Source: Mariprofundus sp. UBA1536
Lineage (GTDB): Bacteria > Pseudomonadota > Zetaproteobacteria > Mariprofundales > Mariprofundaceae
NCBI GenBank assembly: GCA_002323245.1
Contig: DCPU01000008.1
Coordinates: 8,496-72,495, forward strand
Reading direction: 5' to 3'
Length of the DNA: 64,000 nucleotides
The translations under genes were made by a program, and so were the position numbers. Below are positions 34,615 through 43,798 of the stretch, piece after piece. The notes under the pieces are model-generated. The model worked only from the letters and a program-made list of their open reading frames with translations. It did no database searches and was not told where the DNA came from. Numbering within the stretch: position 1 is the stretch's first letter; the number at the start of each line of letters is the position of its first letter.

Positions 34615-35186
34615 ACCAAACACGCCCTATCTAAAAAATCAATGCGGTCCACTCCAAAAAACATCTGCGAACGACCGGCACCGTGCAATATAAAAGTCGG
34701 TACCCCAAAAGCCCCGGCTTTTAGCGCCGCCTCGGTATTGCTATCAATCACATCATGATTTAAATCACGCCAAGCTTTGGGAAGATGCTTCAATAAAAAA
34801 ACTTGATCCAGCCAATTTTCTTCCTCTGGATGAACTGCGCCCGACCAAAGCGCATCAAAGACGGCTTGAATAAAGGTAAGCTGCTCATCTCCCTTTAAAG
34901 CTGCAGCGATACGCAAGGCTGGACGACTATCAAAGGTGCCAGGTCGAATCATTTTAAAAGGCACATCCAAAAAACTTGCCCAGCGCTTTAAATCACGCAG
35001 GGAATACAAAGCTTTATTTTTGATAGAAGCCGGCGGCACATTGCCTGCGTCGTTGATTAACTTTGGCAAGTTCACAGGAATCCACTGGATGGGCACATCC
35101 TTGATGGCTGTCATTGTATTGATACGATGCATTGCCAAATAGGTGTAAGGGCTTATAAAATCGAAATAAAAATCAATACTTTTCAT
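34611..35186 (-). CDS. 2-hydroxychromene-2-carboxylate isomerase-like DsbA-family protein
   Basis: A 191-residue kappa-class GST/DsbA-fold protein. FYFDFISPYTYLAMHR, with the active-site Ser in place of the DsbA CXXC, then NLPKLINDAGN, the cis-Pro loop GAFGVPTFI and FFGVDRIDFLDR at the end identify the HCCA isomerase family. In naphthalene degraders this enzyme uses glutathione to isomerise a ring-cleavage product; most chromosomal members have no such context. It is upstream of mutL with a 4-nt overlap and has a strong AAGGGGG site. Confidence 0.87.
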   Translation of the reverse strand: MKSIDFYFDFISPYTYLAMHRINTMTAIKDVPIQWIPVNLPKLINDAGNVPPASIKNKALYSLRDLKRWASFLDVPFKMIRPGTFDSRPALRIAAALKGDEQLTFIQAVFDALWSGAVHPEEENWLDQVFLLKHLPKAWRDLNHDVIDSNTEAALKAGAFGVPTFILHGAGRSQMFFGVDRIDFLDRACLV

Positions 35187-35232
35187 ATGCCCCCTTTAAA
35201 TCAACGTTTTGGATCAAGTGTTGATATTCAGC

Positions 35233-36822
35233 TTAAATTTGTTCCCTAGTTTTATGGAAAACAATCTCAGGCCATTGCTCTTGGGTGTAGCTTAATTTCC
35301 AAGCGCTTGGTGCCAGATAAGTGAGGAAGCCATCGCCATCTTCGGCCAAATTGGCATCAAATGACTTTTTAAACTCAGCCAGTTTTTTCTCATTATCACA
35401 AGTAATCCAGCGCGCCACTTGAAAATCGGTGCCCACATAAGCTGCATCCACTTTATATTCCGATTTTAAGCGTTCTACAGTAACTTCAAACTGCAACACA
35501 CCCACAGCGCCGAGGATATAATCGCCGCCCAAAAAGGTGCGGAACACCTGCACAGCACCCTCTTCCGAAAGCTGAATCAAACCTTTATGCAGTTGTTTAC
35601 GCTTGAGCGGATCATTCAAACGAATACGGCGAAACATTTCAGGGGCAAAGTTGGGCACGCCCGTAAATTTAAGTGGCTCTTTGGTCGTAAAGGTATCACC
35701 AATACGAATGGTGCCATGATTGTGAATGCCGATGATGTCGCCAGCATAAGCTTCTTCCACATGCGAGCGGTCTTGAGCCATGAAAATCGTGGCATTGGGC
35801 ACTTTAATATCTTTGCCCAAACGGTGATGGCGAACTGTCATGCCTTTGCTGAATTTTCCCGAGCACATACGGAAAAAAGCAATACGGTCGCGATGTTGCG
35901 GATCCATGTTGGCTTGGATTTTAAAGCAAAATGCCGAGAAATCTTTTTCAGTGGGTTCCACCACACGCTCCACAGCTTCGCGGCTGGCTGGATGCGGGGC
36001 GAATTCCACAAATGCATTTAAAAGTTCGCGCACACCAAAGTTATTGATAGCAGAACCAAAAAATACTGGTGTTTGACTGCCCTTTAAAAATGCATCCAAA
36101 TCAAAGGGATTGGCTGCGCCTTCAAGCAAATCAATATCAGCGCGCAATTCATCGGCCTGACTACCCAGCAAAGCATCAAGCTTTCCATCGTAAATATCAT
36201 CAAGTGAAATCGCATCACTGATTTCTTCAGAGCCTGCTTTAAACAAGTGCAATTCTTTTTTGTAGAAGTTGTACACACCTTTAAAAGCTTTACCCATACC
36301 AATCGGCCAAGACAAAGGCGCACATTCGATTTGCAGCTTTTCTTCAATCTCAGCCAGCAAATCCAAGGGCTCAAGACCTTCCCTATCCATCTTGTTGATA
36401 AAGGTAATGATGGGCGTGTTACGCATGCGGCAAACTTCCATCAATTTCTCGGTTTGTGCTTCCACGCCTTTACCCGAGTCAATCACCATCATCGCCGAAT
36501 CCACAGCAGTGAGCACACGATAAGTATCTTCAGAGAAGTCTTGGTGACCTGGGGTATCAAGAAGGTTGATTTCATATTCATGGTCATTGACCAAGTAATT
36601 AAACTTCATCACCGATGAAGCCACAGAAATACCCCGGTCTTGCTCAATTTTCATCCAATCGGATGTGGCATGACGGTCGGTTTTACGCGACTTCACAGCC
36701 CCTGCCATTTGAATAGCGCCCCCAAACAACAGTAATTTCTCTGTTAGGGTCGTCTTACCCGCATCTGGATGCGAAATAATGCCAAAGGTGCGGCGTTTTT
36801 CGATTTCTTGCTCAAAACTCAT
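35233..36822 (-). CDS. prfC: Peptide chain release factor 3
   Basis: A 529-residue translational GTPase that removes RF1/RF2 from the ribosome after termination. ISHPDAGKTTLTEKLLL (P-loop), the DTPGHQDFSEDTYR switch II, INKMDREG and the RF3-specific C-terminal domain ending near the YTQEQWPEIVFHKTREQI tail are present. E. coli RF3 is 529 residues. GAGG lies six bases before the ATG. Confidence 0.97.
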   Translation of the reverse strand: MSFEQEIEKRRTFGIISHPDAGKTTLTEKLLLFGGAIQMAGAVKSRKTDRHATSDWMKIEQDRGISVASSVMKFNYLVNDHEYEINLLDTPGHQDFSEDTYRVLTAVDSAMMVIDSGKGVEAQTEKLMEVCRMRNTPIITFINKMDREGLEPLDLLAEIEEKLQIECAPLSWPIGMGKAFKGVYNFYKKELHLFKAGSEEISDAISLDDIYDGKLDALLGSQADELRADIDLLEGAANPFDLDAFLKGSQTPVFFGSAINNFGVRELLNAFVEFAPHPASREAVERVVEPTEKDFSAFCFKIQANMDPQHRDRIAFFRMCSGKFSKGMTVRHHRLGKDIKVPNATIFMAQDRSHVEEAYAGDIIGIHNHGTIRIGDTFTTKEPLKFTGVPNFAPEMFRRIRLNDPLKRKQLHKGLIQLSEEGAVQVFRTFLGGDYILGAVGVLQFEVTVERLKSEYKVDAAYVGTDFQVARWITCDNEKKLAEFKKSFDANLAEDGDGFLTYLAPSAWKLSYTQEQWPEIVFHKTREQI

Positions 36823-36886
36823 GAAGACCTCAAATCCTTAAAAGGAGCCGCACTATAACAAGAAATCTCAATTGAGCAGTGAGAAA

Positions 36887-38161
36887 TTATAATTGGGAAT
36901 TTTCCTTAGCTTCACCCATTTCTTCAGGCAAAGGCTTGGTCATGGAAAAAGCCAATATTAGAATTGCATAGACCAACGTCAGTTTGCCATTGAGGCTCAC
37001 TTCCGTCACACCATGAATAATCACAGCCAAGGCTGATGAAGTGCACAAATAAGCATTCATGGTGTCATGCTGCCAATCCTTTTTCCAGCCCGTACTCAGC
37101 CATGCCCAGCATAAATAAATAAAAGCCAACAAGCCTATGGGCCCCCAACGGACTAAAGAAAATAGAAATTCATTATGGGGATGTGAATAGTAAGATGACC
37201 AAGTTCTTAGATGCATAAACTCTGTTTTCTGCAATAAATTGTAAGCATCATTATAGTAATCACCAGTGCCGATGCCAAAATATGGTGAACTTTTCCATAA
37301 CTCAATGCTGGTTAGCCAAATTTTTAAACGTGGCTCACTAAGGCGCCAGTCACCATTTATATATGATGTTATACCTTTCATGGTTTGTTGTAATTCATCT
37401 TGGAATGGGGCGGAAAAAAATACGAGCAGTATGAATAAAATAATGACTAAAAAAACTGCAGTCAGCTTAAGCATAATTTTTTGATGAAAAAATGCTTTCC
37501 ACAACACCAAAATCAACATTACAAAAGCGAGTAAGTAGCCACTTCTACCCTCTGTAACAAAGATGCTAAAAACAGCATAAACGGCCAAAAGGTAGCAAAC
37601 CACACGCCACTTCAAGTTAAAATTTTGGGCAGCTATCAACAAGGCTCCTGCCCAAATTGAATACACAAACCCAAAACTCAAATGACCAATAAATCCTGCT
37701 GGATCTCCTTGATTACTACCTTGCCCAGTTATAGATATTAACCCCAGATATTGACAGGTACACACAACCAAATGCACAAATAACGCGATACTAAAAACGA
37801 TAAAGATGTATTTACGTAACTTTGGTATAAAACTTGAGATACCAATAACGACAGGCACAATCAACCAGTTGATTTGTTTTAAGATTTTATGATTAGCCGT
37901 ATCTGTATCGTCACTCCATAGTATTCCCACGATATTCAGAGCAATGATGCACAATACCCCGATACTAATGCTTCGATATCCATACCAGCAAACATGAATG
38001 CCATTTCTGAAAGACTCGAAACGAATCAAGCTGAAAACAACCATCAAACCAAAGAAAAAACTAAACGCAGCAATGGAGAATGGATATGCAAAACAACCAA
38101 GCAGCAAGCTGGCTGTGGCTGCTTTCATCCGATTATCTATGGTATCATTTTGTGGAAGCAA
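36887..38161 (-). CDS. O-antigen ligase/polymerase-like membrane protein (WaaL/Wzy_C)
   Basis: A 424-residue protein with about ten to twelve membrane spans and a large periplasmic loop at about residues 260-330, containing SYINGDWRLSEPRLKIW, FGIGTGDYYNDAY and YYSHPHNEFLFSLVRWGPIG. The conserved Arg and the HPHNEFL motif are those of Wzy_C/WaaL proteins, which join O-antigen to lipid A-core in the inner membrane. TTG start immediately after the lptF stop, with AAGG nine bases upstream. Its neighbour lptF and distant kds and heptose genes support a role in LPS assembly; a polymerase function cannot be excluded. Confidence 0.82.
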   Translation of the reverse strand: MLPQNDTIDNRMKAATASLLLGCFAYPFSIAAFSFFFGLMVVFSLIRFESFRNGIHVCWYGYRSISIGVLCIIALNIVGILWSDDTDTANHKILKQINWLIVPVVIGISSFIPKLRKYIFIVFSIALFVHLVVCTCQYLGLISITGQGSNQGDPAGFIGHLSFGFVYSIWAGALLIAAQNFNLKWRVVCYLLAVYAVFSIFVTEGRSGYLLAFVMLILVLWKAFFHQKIMLKLTAVFLVIILFILLVFFSAPFQDELQQTMKGITSYINGDWRLSEPRLKIWLTSIELWKSSPYFGIGTGDYYNDAYNLLQKTEFMHLRTWSSYYSHPHNEFLFSLVRWGPIGLLAFIYLCWAWLSTGWKKDWQHDTMNAYLCTSSALAVIIHGVTEVSLNGKLTLVYAILILAFSMTKPLPEEMGEAKENSQL

Positions 38162-39283
38162 TTATTTGACCTTGTGAAATAAATTCATTTTAGTGAGGGA
38201 GAATAACTCTGCATGCCCATACCGCATATAAAAACGAAAGAGCAAACCACCAAACAATAAGAAACCGACTTGGCCAAGCCAAATTGACCACCAATAAAAT
38301 TGCTCAAGAAGTACTTGTTTATGCAAGATGATTTGAATGTTGAACAAGACCAAAACTAAGGCAATACCCCATACCCAGCCGATAGACTTTCCTGAACGTT
38401 TAGAACTACTGGCCAAAGGAAAGGCAAACAGAAGAAGTATGAATATCGTCAGAGGAAAACTTAATCGACGGTGCCATTCTGCAACCACATCAATGTTTGA
38501 AAGTTTAGCCATTAAAGTGAGCAGTTCAGAAGTGGTCATCATGCCTGGTTTAAGGTTGTCGATAACAATAGGGCCAATTACTCCAACTGCGCCAATATCA
38601 TGGGACAACGAAAACGTAGAAAAGTAGGTGGAACGAAGTAATTCCCCTTCCCCTTCAAGATGAACGCCATCATACATGTTTAGCATTAAGAAATTAGCGT
38701 GACGCTCAATCTTTGCAGTTTGTGCTAAATAAATCGATGGCTTCAAACTGCGTTTATCCTCGAGCATAAATTGCTTGAGCCTACCCTGCTTGTCTTCTCC
38801 AGCATAATACATGGTTAAATCATTAAACCCTTCACTAAACTGTTGTGGGGTTAAGCTCGGCATGGCCGACGAGTGTTTGATAGCAGTTGTTAAAGCAAAG
38901 ACTTCTTTTTGTCCTTGCGGCATCCAAACCATAGAAGTCCAAAGTAGAAAAATCGCAAACAGAAATGCAATTGCAGACGCTGGACGCAGCATACGCAATG
39001 GGGAAATTCCTGCAGCTAATAAAGCATCGGTTTCACTATTTTGCTGTAGGTATGCCATGGTTCGCATAAGTGCAAAAAAGAAAGCAAAGGGAACAGTTAG
39101 TGTTAGAAAATAAGGGATAATAGACCATAATATTGACCCTAAAATTGGCCAATCAATGGGGTTCTGACCAAATTCCTGAATAGCACGAATCATTCGGCCG
39201 AACAAAAGAACACTAGTGATAACCAAGAAAAAGCCTAAAAATGGTGAAAGCCACAATTTCAGAAAGTACCGATCAAAAACCAC
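38162..39283 (-). CDS. lptF: LPS-export ABC transporter permease LptF
   Basis: A 373-residue YjgP/YjgQ-family permease: three spans at the N-terminus (YFLKLWLSPFLGFFLVIT onwards), a periplasmic beta-jellyroll at about 130-255, and three spans at the end (LSFPLTIFILLLFAFPLASS). LptF and LptG form the inner-membrane channel that passes LPS to the Lpt bridge. LFGRMIRAIQEF and MAYLQQNSETDALLAAGIS fit LptF. GTG start with AAAGGA six bases upstream. lptG is not adjacent, and the waaL-like gene follows without a gap. Confidence 0.88.
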   Translation of the reverse strand: MVFDRYFLKLWLSPFLGFFLVITSVLLFGRMIRAIQEFGQNPIDWPILGSILWSIIPYFLTLTVPFAFFFALMRTMAYLQQNSETDALLAAGISPLRMLRPASAIAFLFAIFLLWTSMVWMPQGQKEVFALTTAIKHSSAMPSLTPQQFSEGFNDLTMYYAGEDKQGRLKQFMLEDKRSLKPSIYLAQTAKIERHANFLMLNMYDGVHLEGEGELLRSTYFSTFSLSHDIGAVGVIGPIVIDNLKPGMMTTSELLTLMAKLSNIDVVAEWHRRLSFPLTIFILLLFAFPLASSSKRSGKSIGWVWGIALVLVLFNIQIILHKQVLLEQFYWWSIWLGQVGFLLFGGLLFRFYMRYGHAELFSLTKMNLFHKVK

Positions 39284-39307
39284 GATAAATCCTTTTCAAC
39301 ATGATCC

Positions 39308-40675
39308 TTAAACTTTTTTCCACAAGGTACCATCAGGTGTGTCTTCAAGCACAATACCTTTGGCTAGTAATTCATTGCGAATACTATCAGCCAAAGCAAA
39401 ATCACGCTCAGATTTGGCAGTGGTCCGTTGAAGAATCAAAGCTTCAATCACTGATGCGTCATCAGCATCACCTTGAAACCAAGCATTGGCATCTTGTTGC
39501 ACCAAGACCAACATATCACACATGGCAGTAAAACTTTCAGCCAATGCTGATACATCCGCGCCTGTATCCAATGATTTATTCAAATCCCTGCATACTTCAA
39601 ACATGACCGACAAAGCATCTGCGGTGTTAAAGTCGTCATTCATCGCTTGGACAAAGGCTGCAGGCAGCTCACCGTTGGCAAAATTTTGGCTCAGCTTACG
39701 TTTGGTTTCATACAAACGATTGAGCGATGTTTCTGCTTCATCAAGCGCCGCATCTGAGAAATCCAATGGCGAGCGATAATGCGTGCCTAAAATAAACATG
39801 CGTAATACTTCAGGATGATATTTTTCCAGCACTTCAGAAATGGTAAAGAAATTACCCAACGATTTGGACATTTTTTCAGCATTGATATTCACAAAACCAT
39901 TATGCAACCAGTATTTGGCAAACAAACCATCGTTGGCTGCTCGGGCTTGGGCAATTTCATTTTCATGGTGCGGAAATTTCAAATCCATACCACCGCCATG
40001 AATATCAAAACTCGCCCCCAAATGTTTGCAGCTCATCGCCGAACACTCGATATGCCAGCCTGGTCTACCCTTACCCCAAGGTGAATCCCAAAAGGGCTCA
40101 CCTTCTTTTGCGGGTTTCCACAATACAAAATCCAAAGGGTCGCGTTTATGTTGATCCACATCAACACGGCTTCCTGATTCTAAATCATCAATGTTTTTGC
40201 CCGACAACAAACCGTAATCAGCAAATTTACGAACGGCATACAATACATCGCCAGTTTCACTCACATAAGCAAAGTCACGCGTTATCAGCGTTTCAATCAT
40301 GCGAATCATGTCTGACATATGGGTGGTGGCTCGGGGCTCTAAATTGGGGCGTAAGCAGCCCAAGGCATCCATATCTTGATGAAATGCATCAATCATAATA
40401 GAGGTCAGCTCATCAGTAGACATCCCTGCAAGTGCAGCGCGCTGGATAATCTTATCATCCACATCGGTAAAATTACGCACATAGGTCACATCAAAACCTA
40501 AAAAGGAAAGCCAACGATAAATGGTGTCGAATACCACCATCACACGGGCATGGCCCACATGACATTTATCGTAAACTGTTACCCCGCACACATACATACC
40601 AACTCGTTTTCCCACCAAAGGTATAAACGTCTCTTTTTTGCGATTTAAGGAATTGAATAATGAAAGCGAGCTCAT
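39308..40675 (-). CDS. cysS: Cysteinyl-tRNA synthetase
   Basis: A 455-residue class I synthetase. Visible are MYVCGVTVYDKCHVGHAR (HIGH motif as HVGH), FTDVDDKII, GRPGWHIECSAMSCKHLG with zinc ligands, the HHENEIAQ ligand pair and KMSKSLGNF (KMSKS). Length matches E. coli CysS (461). The start overlaps the gltX stop by 4 nt, so the two synthetases are translated together; lptF follows 24 bases later. Confidence 0.97.
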   Translation of the reverse strand: MSSLSLFNSLNRKKETFIPLVGKRVGMYVCGVTVYDKCHVGHARVMVVFDTIYRWLSFLGFDVTYVRNFTDVDDKIIQRAALAGMSTDELTSIMIDAFHQDMDALGCLRPNLEPRATTHMSDMIRMIETLITRDFAYVSETGDVLYAVRKFADYGLLSGKNIDDLESGSRVDVDQHKRDPLDFVLWKPAKEGEPFWDSPWGKGRPGWHIECSAMSCKHLGASFDIHGGGMDLKFPHHENEIAQARAANDGLFAKYWLHNGFVNINAEKMSKSLGNFFTISEVLEKYHPEVLRMFILGTHYRSPLDFSDAALDEAETSLNRLYETKRKLSQNFANGELPAAFVQAMNDDFNTADALSVMFEVCRDLNKSLDTGADVSALAESFTAMCDMLVLVQQDANAWFQGDADDASVIEALILQRTTAKSERDFALADSIRNELLAKGIVLEDTPDGTLWKKV

Positions 40676-42063
40676 GAAAGTGCGATTATAGCCTGTTGCA
40701 GGCGAAGACTTACACCTTCCTTGCCCATGAATTCAATCACTTTACTCATCTCTGGGCCATGTTCCTGGCCTGTGAGCGCCAAGCGCAGCGGCATAAACAA
40801 ACCTTTACCTTTGGCACCTGTATTGTCTTTGATTTCTGTGGTCCAAGCTTTCCAATCGGTATCCACACGGTTGGTCCAAGTGGTTAAGGCAGCTTCAAAA
40901 AATGCAACACCTGCCTCCTTAGAAGCGTCAGCTGTTGGCAAAGATTCTTCAATAGTCAGTAGTGGTAAGTATTCAAGACAGTCTTCAACTTTGCTTAAAT
41001 TGCCGGCTACAATATCAGCAAAAGCGAGAGCCCTTTCGTCATTAAGATTGATGCCGTGCCTGGCAATAGTGGCTTGCACCAAGGGCATCAAATCCGCCAA
41101 AGGCGTTTCATGCAAGAGTTTGGTGTGCCAACGCCACATATCATCATTGGACCAGCGCACACTGGATGTGGATAAATGCATAATATCGCAATGTTCAATC
41201 AAAGCTTCTAGTGAATGGGCTTCTTCAGGGATGTTCGGATGGCCCAAACGCACCATGGCTTGTTGAAGCGCTGCAGCAAAAAGACCTGCTTCGCGCAAGT
41301 CGGCCACACTGTGGCTGCCAGTACGTTTGGAGAGTTTTGCCCCATCTTCACCCAGCAAAAGACCATGATGCAAACAAACTGGTGGTGTATAACCCAACGA
41401 TTGCAGCATCCAAACCTGATACGCCGAATTGGTTAAATGATCATCGCCGCGCAACACATGTGTAATTTTATCCACAGCATCGTCAATGGCGTTGGGCAAT
41501 AGGAAAGTAAAGGTACCATCTGAGCGCACAACCACAGGGTCATCCAAATCTTTGCGCAAGAAATGGACATTATCGCGCAGCAAATCAGGCACAATCACTT
41601 CGCCATCATCGGCATGTATAGCCAGTCGCCAAGTGTGGGTTTCAGTAGCCATACGCGTACTGCGCTCTTCTGCTGAAAGGTGGCGGCAACGGCCAGAATA
41701 ACGCGGAGGCAAGCCGCGTGAAGTGGCTAATTTCCTATCTAAATTCAACTGGCTTTCTGAACAAAAACAAGGGTATGCAAGATTTTCTTCAGCCAATTTA
41801 TCAAGTGCAGTTTGATGTTGTGCAGCATGTGCAGACTGAAACAACGGCGTATCATCCCATTGCAAACCCAACCATTTTAAATCTTGCTGCAAAGCTTCAA
41901 TAAATTGCTGTTCAGAGCGGCCTTGGTCGGTATCTTCAAAACGCAGTAAAAATTTACCGCCCATTTTTTTAGCGAACAACCAGTTGAGCAATGCTGTGCG
42001 CACATTTCCCAAATGCATCAAACCTGTTGGTGACGGCGCAAAACGCGTAATAACATTACTCAT
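40672..42063 (-). CDS. gltX: Glutamyl-tRNA synthetase
   Basis: A 463-residue class I synthetase. The N-terminal RFAPSPTGLMHLGNVRTALLNW has the HIGH-like motif (HLGN), LLRFEDTDQ follows, a zinc motif lies around YPCFCSESQ and CRHLS, and KLSKRTGSHSV is the KMSKS-like loop. It overlaps the ftsB stop by 8 bases and cysS by 4. The length fits a single discriminating or non-discriminating GltX; which one cannot be told here. Confidence 0.96.
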   Translation of the reverse strand: MSNVITRFAPSPTGLMHLGNVRTALLNWLFAKKMGGKFLLRFEDTDQGRSEQQFIEALQQDLKWLGLQWDDTPLFQSAHAAQHQTALDKLAEENLAYPCFCSESQLNLDRKLATSRGLPPRYSGRCRHLSAEERSTRMATETHTWRLAIHADDGEVIVPDLLRDNVHFLRKDLDDPVVVRSDGTFTFLLPNAIDDAVDKITHVLRGDDHLTNSAYQVWMLQSLGYTPPVCLHHGLLLGEDGAKLSKRTGSHSVADLREAGLFAAALQQAMVRLGHPNIPEEAHSLEALIEHCDIMHLSTSSVRWSNDDMWRWHTKLLHETPLADLMPLVQATIARHGINLNDERALAFADIVAGNLSKVEDCLEYLPLLTIEESLPTADASKEAGVAFFEAALTTWTNRVDTDWKAWTTEIKDNTGAKGKGLFMPLRLALTGQEHGPEMSKVIEFMGKEGVSLRLQQAIIALS

Positions 42064-42415
42064 GATTCTTCACTTCCTCTTCTAGCTGCTGTTGCTGCTG
42101 TGGCACAGGACTTTCTTGCCCGCTACCCGGCATAATCAGCATATATTCATCAGGATATACATATCCCAATTCACGGTGAATAACTTCTTCTAATGTTTTG
42201 GGATCTTCCCTCAAACGTAGAATTTGGCTCTTAAGAACCTCCTTCTCAGCTTGCAGCTGCTCAATTTCTTGGCTGAGCTTTTCAAGCTTTTGTTTTTCCC
42301 CATGATAAACAAAGTACCCATGACCGGAGAACAATAGATCCCAAATCATGAGTACAATGATAGTCAAACCAATGAGGTAAACGCCCCAAAAACGGATACG
42401 TTTCAAAACCAACAA
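42056..42415 (-). CDS. ftsB: Cell division protein FtsB
   Basis: A 119-residue bitopic membrane protein: one span at about residues 9-28 (FWGVYLIGLTIIVLMIWDLL), then a periplasmic leucine-zipper coiled coil (KLEKLSQEIEQLQAEKEVL) and the FtsB C-terminal block PKTLEEVIHRELGYVYPDE. FtsB links FtsL and FtsQ at the division site. Position just downstream of eno is standard. It starts at TTG with no clear ribosome site, so the start is uncertain by a few codons. The tail beyond residue 100 is Gln/Glu-rich. Confidence 0.9.
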   Translation of the reverse strand: MLVLKRIRFWGVYLIGLTIIVLMIWDLLFSGHGYFVYHGEKQKLEKLSQEIEQLQAEKEVLKSQILRLREDPKTLEEVIHRELGYVYPDEYMLIMPGSGQESPVPQQQQQLEEEVKNHE

Positions 42416-42424
42416 CTTAAATGG

Positions 42425-43705
42425 TTATGATCTCGAAAATGCAGCATGCCCTGCATAAGTTGCGCGGCTACCCAATTCTTCTTCAATACGGAGCAATTGG
42501 TTGTATTTCGCCATACGATCCGAACGTGATGCAGAACCCGTTTTGATTTGTCCGCATGACAAAGCCACGGCCAAATCAGCAATGGTGGTATCTTCAGTTT
42601 CACCAGAACGATGCGACATCATGGAGCGATAACCCGCATCATGCGCCATAGAAACTGCTGCAATAGTTTCAGTTAAGGTGCCGATTTGGTTGACTTTTAC
42701 CAACAATGCATTGGCAATACCCTGGTCGATGCCCTTCTTCAAAATTTCAGGATTGGTCACGAACAAATCATCACCCACCAATTGTACTTTTTTACCAATG
42801 CGTTCGGTCAAAATTTTCCAACCAGCCCAATCGTTTTCATCCAAACCATCTTCAACAGACACAATAGGATATTGCGCGCAGAAGGATTCAATCAAATCAA
42901 CCAAACCTTCAGAATCAAGCTTGCGTCCGCCTTCACCATCCAGCACGTACATGCCATCTTTATAAAATTCAGATGCAGCCATATCGGTTGCCAACACCAC
43001 GTCTTTACCAGCTTTTAAGCCAGCTTTTTCAATGGCTTCAAGGATAACGGTGATACCTTCTTCATTGGAGCCAAGGTTGGGTGCAAATCCACCTTCATCA
43101 CCCACTGCGGTGATATGACCACCTTTTTGCAATACAGATTTAAGCGCATGAAACACTTCAGCGCCCATATCCAAAGCTTCGCAAAAGCTTGAGGCACCAG
43201 CTGGTACAATCATATATTCTTGGAAATCAATGCTGTTATCAGCATGTGAGCCACCATTAATCACATTCATGCACGGCACAGGCATCAATACAGCTTGGTC
43301 GCCACCAATATGTTGAAACAATGATACTTGATCTTCATTAGCTTGGGCTTTGGCTGCCGCCATCGATACGCCCAAAATTGCATTTGCACCCATGCGGCTC
43401 TTGTTTGGTGTGCCATCAAGGGCAATCAGTGCATGGTCCAAACCACGTTGATCAGCAGCATCGCGACCAATCACTGCTTTGCTAATTTCACCGTTGACGA
43501 AGGCCACTGCTTTACGTACGCCTTTACCACCCAAACGCGCATCACCATCACGTAGTTCTACCGCTTCACGTTGGCCAGTTGATGCACCACTTGGGACAGC
43601 AGCGCGACCAAAGGCGCCAGAGGCCAAACGAATGTCTACTTCTACTGTTGGATTCCCACGAGAATCAAAAATTTCACGGCCATGTACACTTACGATTTCA
43701 CTCAC
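42425..43705 (-). CDS. eno: Enolase
   Basis: A 426-residue glycolytic enzyme converting 2-phosphoglycerate to phosphoenolpyruvate. Seen are GREIFDSRGNPTVEVDI, GGSHADNSIDFQEYMIVP, the metal-ligand runs in SVEDGLDEND and LVGDDLFVTN, the catalytic Lys in LVKVNQIGTLTE and MSHRSGETEDTTIADLAV. I place the start at GTG 43705: GGAG lies seven bases upstream and MSEIVSVHGREI aligns with the usual enolase N-terminus. An in-frame ATG at 43738 would add 11 residues and lacks a ribosome site. It is followed by ftsB. Confidence 0.96.
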   Translation of the reverse strand: MSEIVSVHGREIFDSRGNPTVEVDIRLASGAFGRAAVPSGASTGQREAVELRDGDARLGGKGVRKAVAFVNGEISKAVIGRDAADQRGLDHALIALDGTPNKSRMGANAILGVSMAAAKAQANEDQVSLFQHIGGDQAVLMPVPCMNVINGGSHADNSIDFQEYMIVPAGASSFCEALDMGAEVFHALKSVLQKGGHITAVGDEGGFAPNLGSNEEGITVILEAIEKAGLKAGKDVVLATDMAASEFYKDGMYVLDGEGGRKLDSEGLVDLIESFCAQYPIVSVEDGLDENDWAGWKILTERIGKKVQLVGDDLFVTNPEILKKGIDQGIANALLVKVNQIGTLTETIAAVSMAHDAGYRSMMSHRSGETEDTTIADLAVALSCGQIKTGSASRSDRMAKYNQLLRIEEELGSRATYAGHAAFSRS

Positions 43706-43798
43706 TACTTCACTCCAGGTCAGCCCCATTGCTGACATCTCTTTATTTTTTAACTTGATGCAAATCAGAATCCAACCTGCTGTTGGTAAACTGTCTTG

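Noticed and set aside
34614..34623. GTG at 34623 as mutL start
   Set aside because: It adds three residues and lies directly on the AGGG site; ATG 34614 fits the overlap and family start better.
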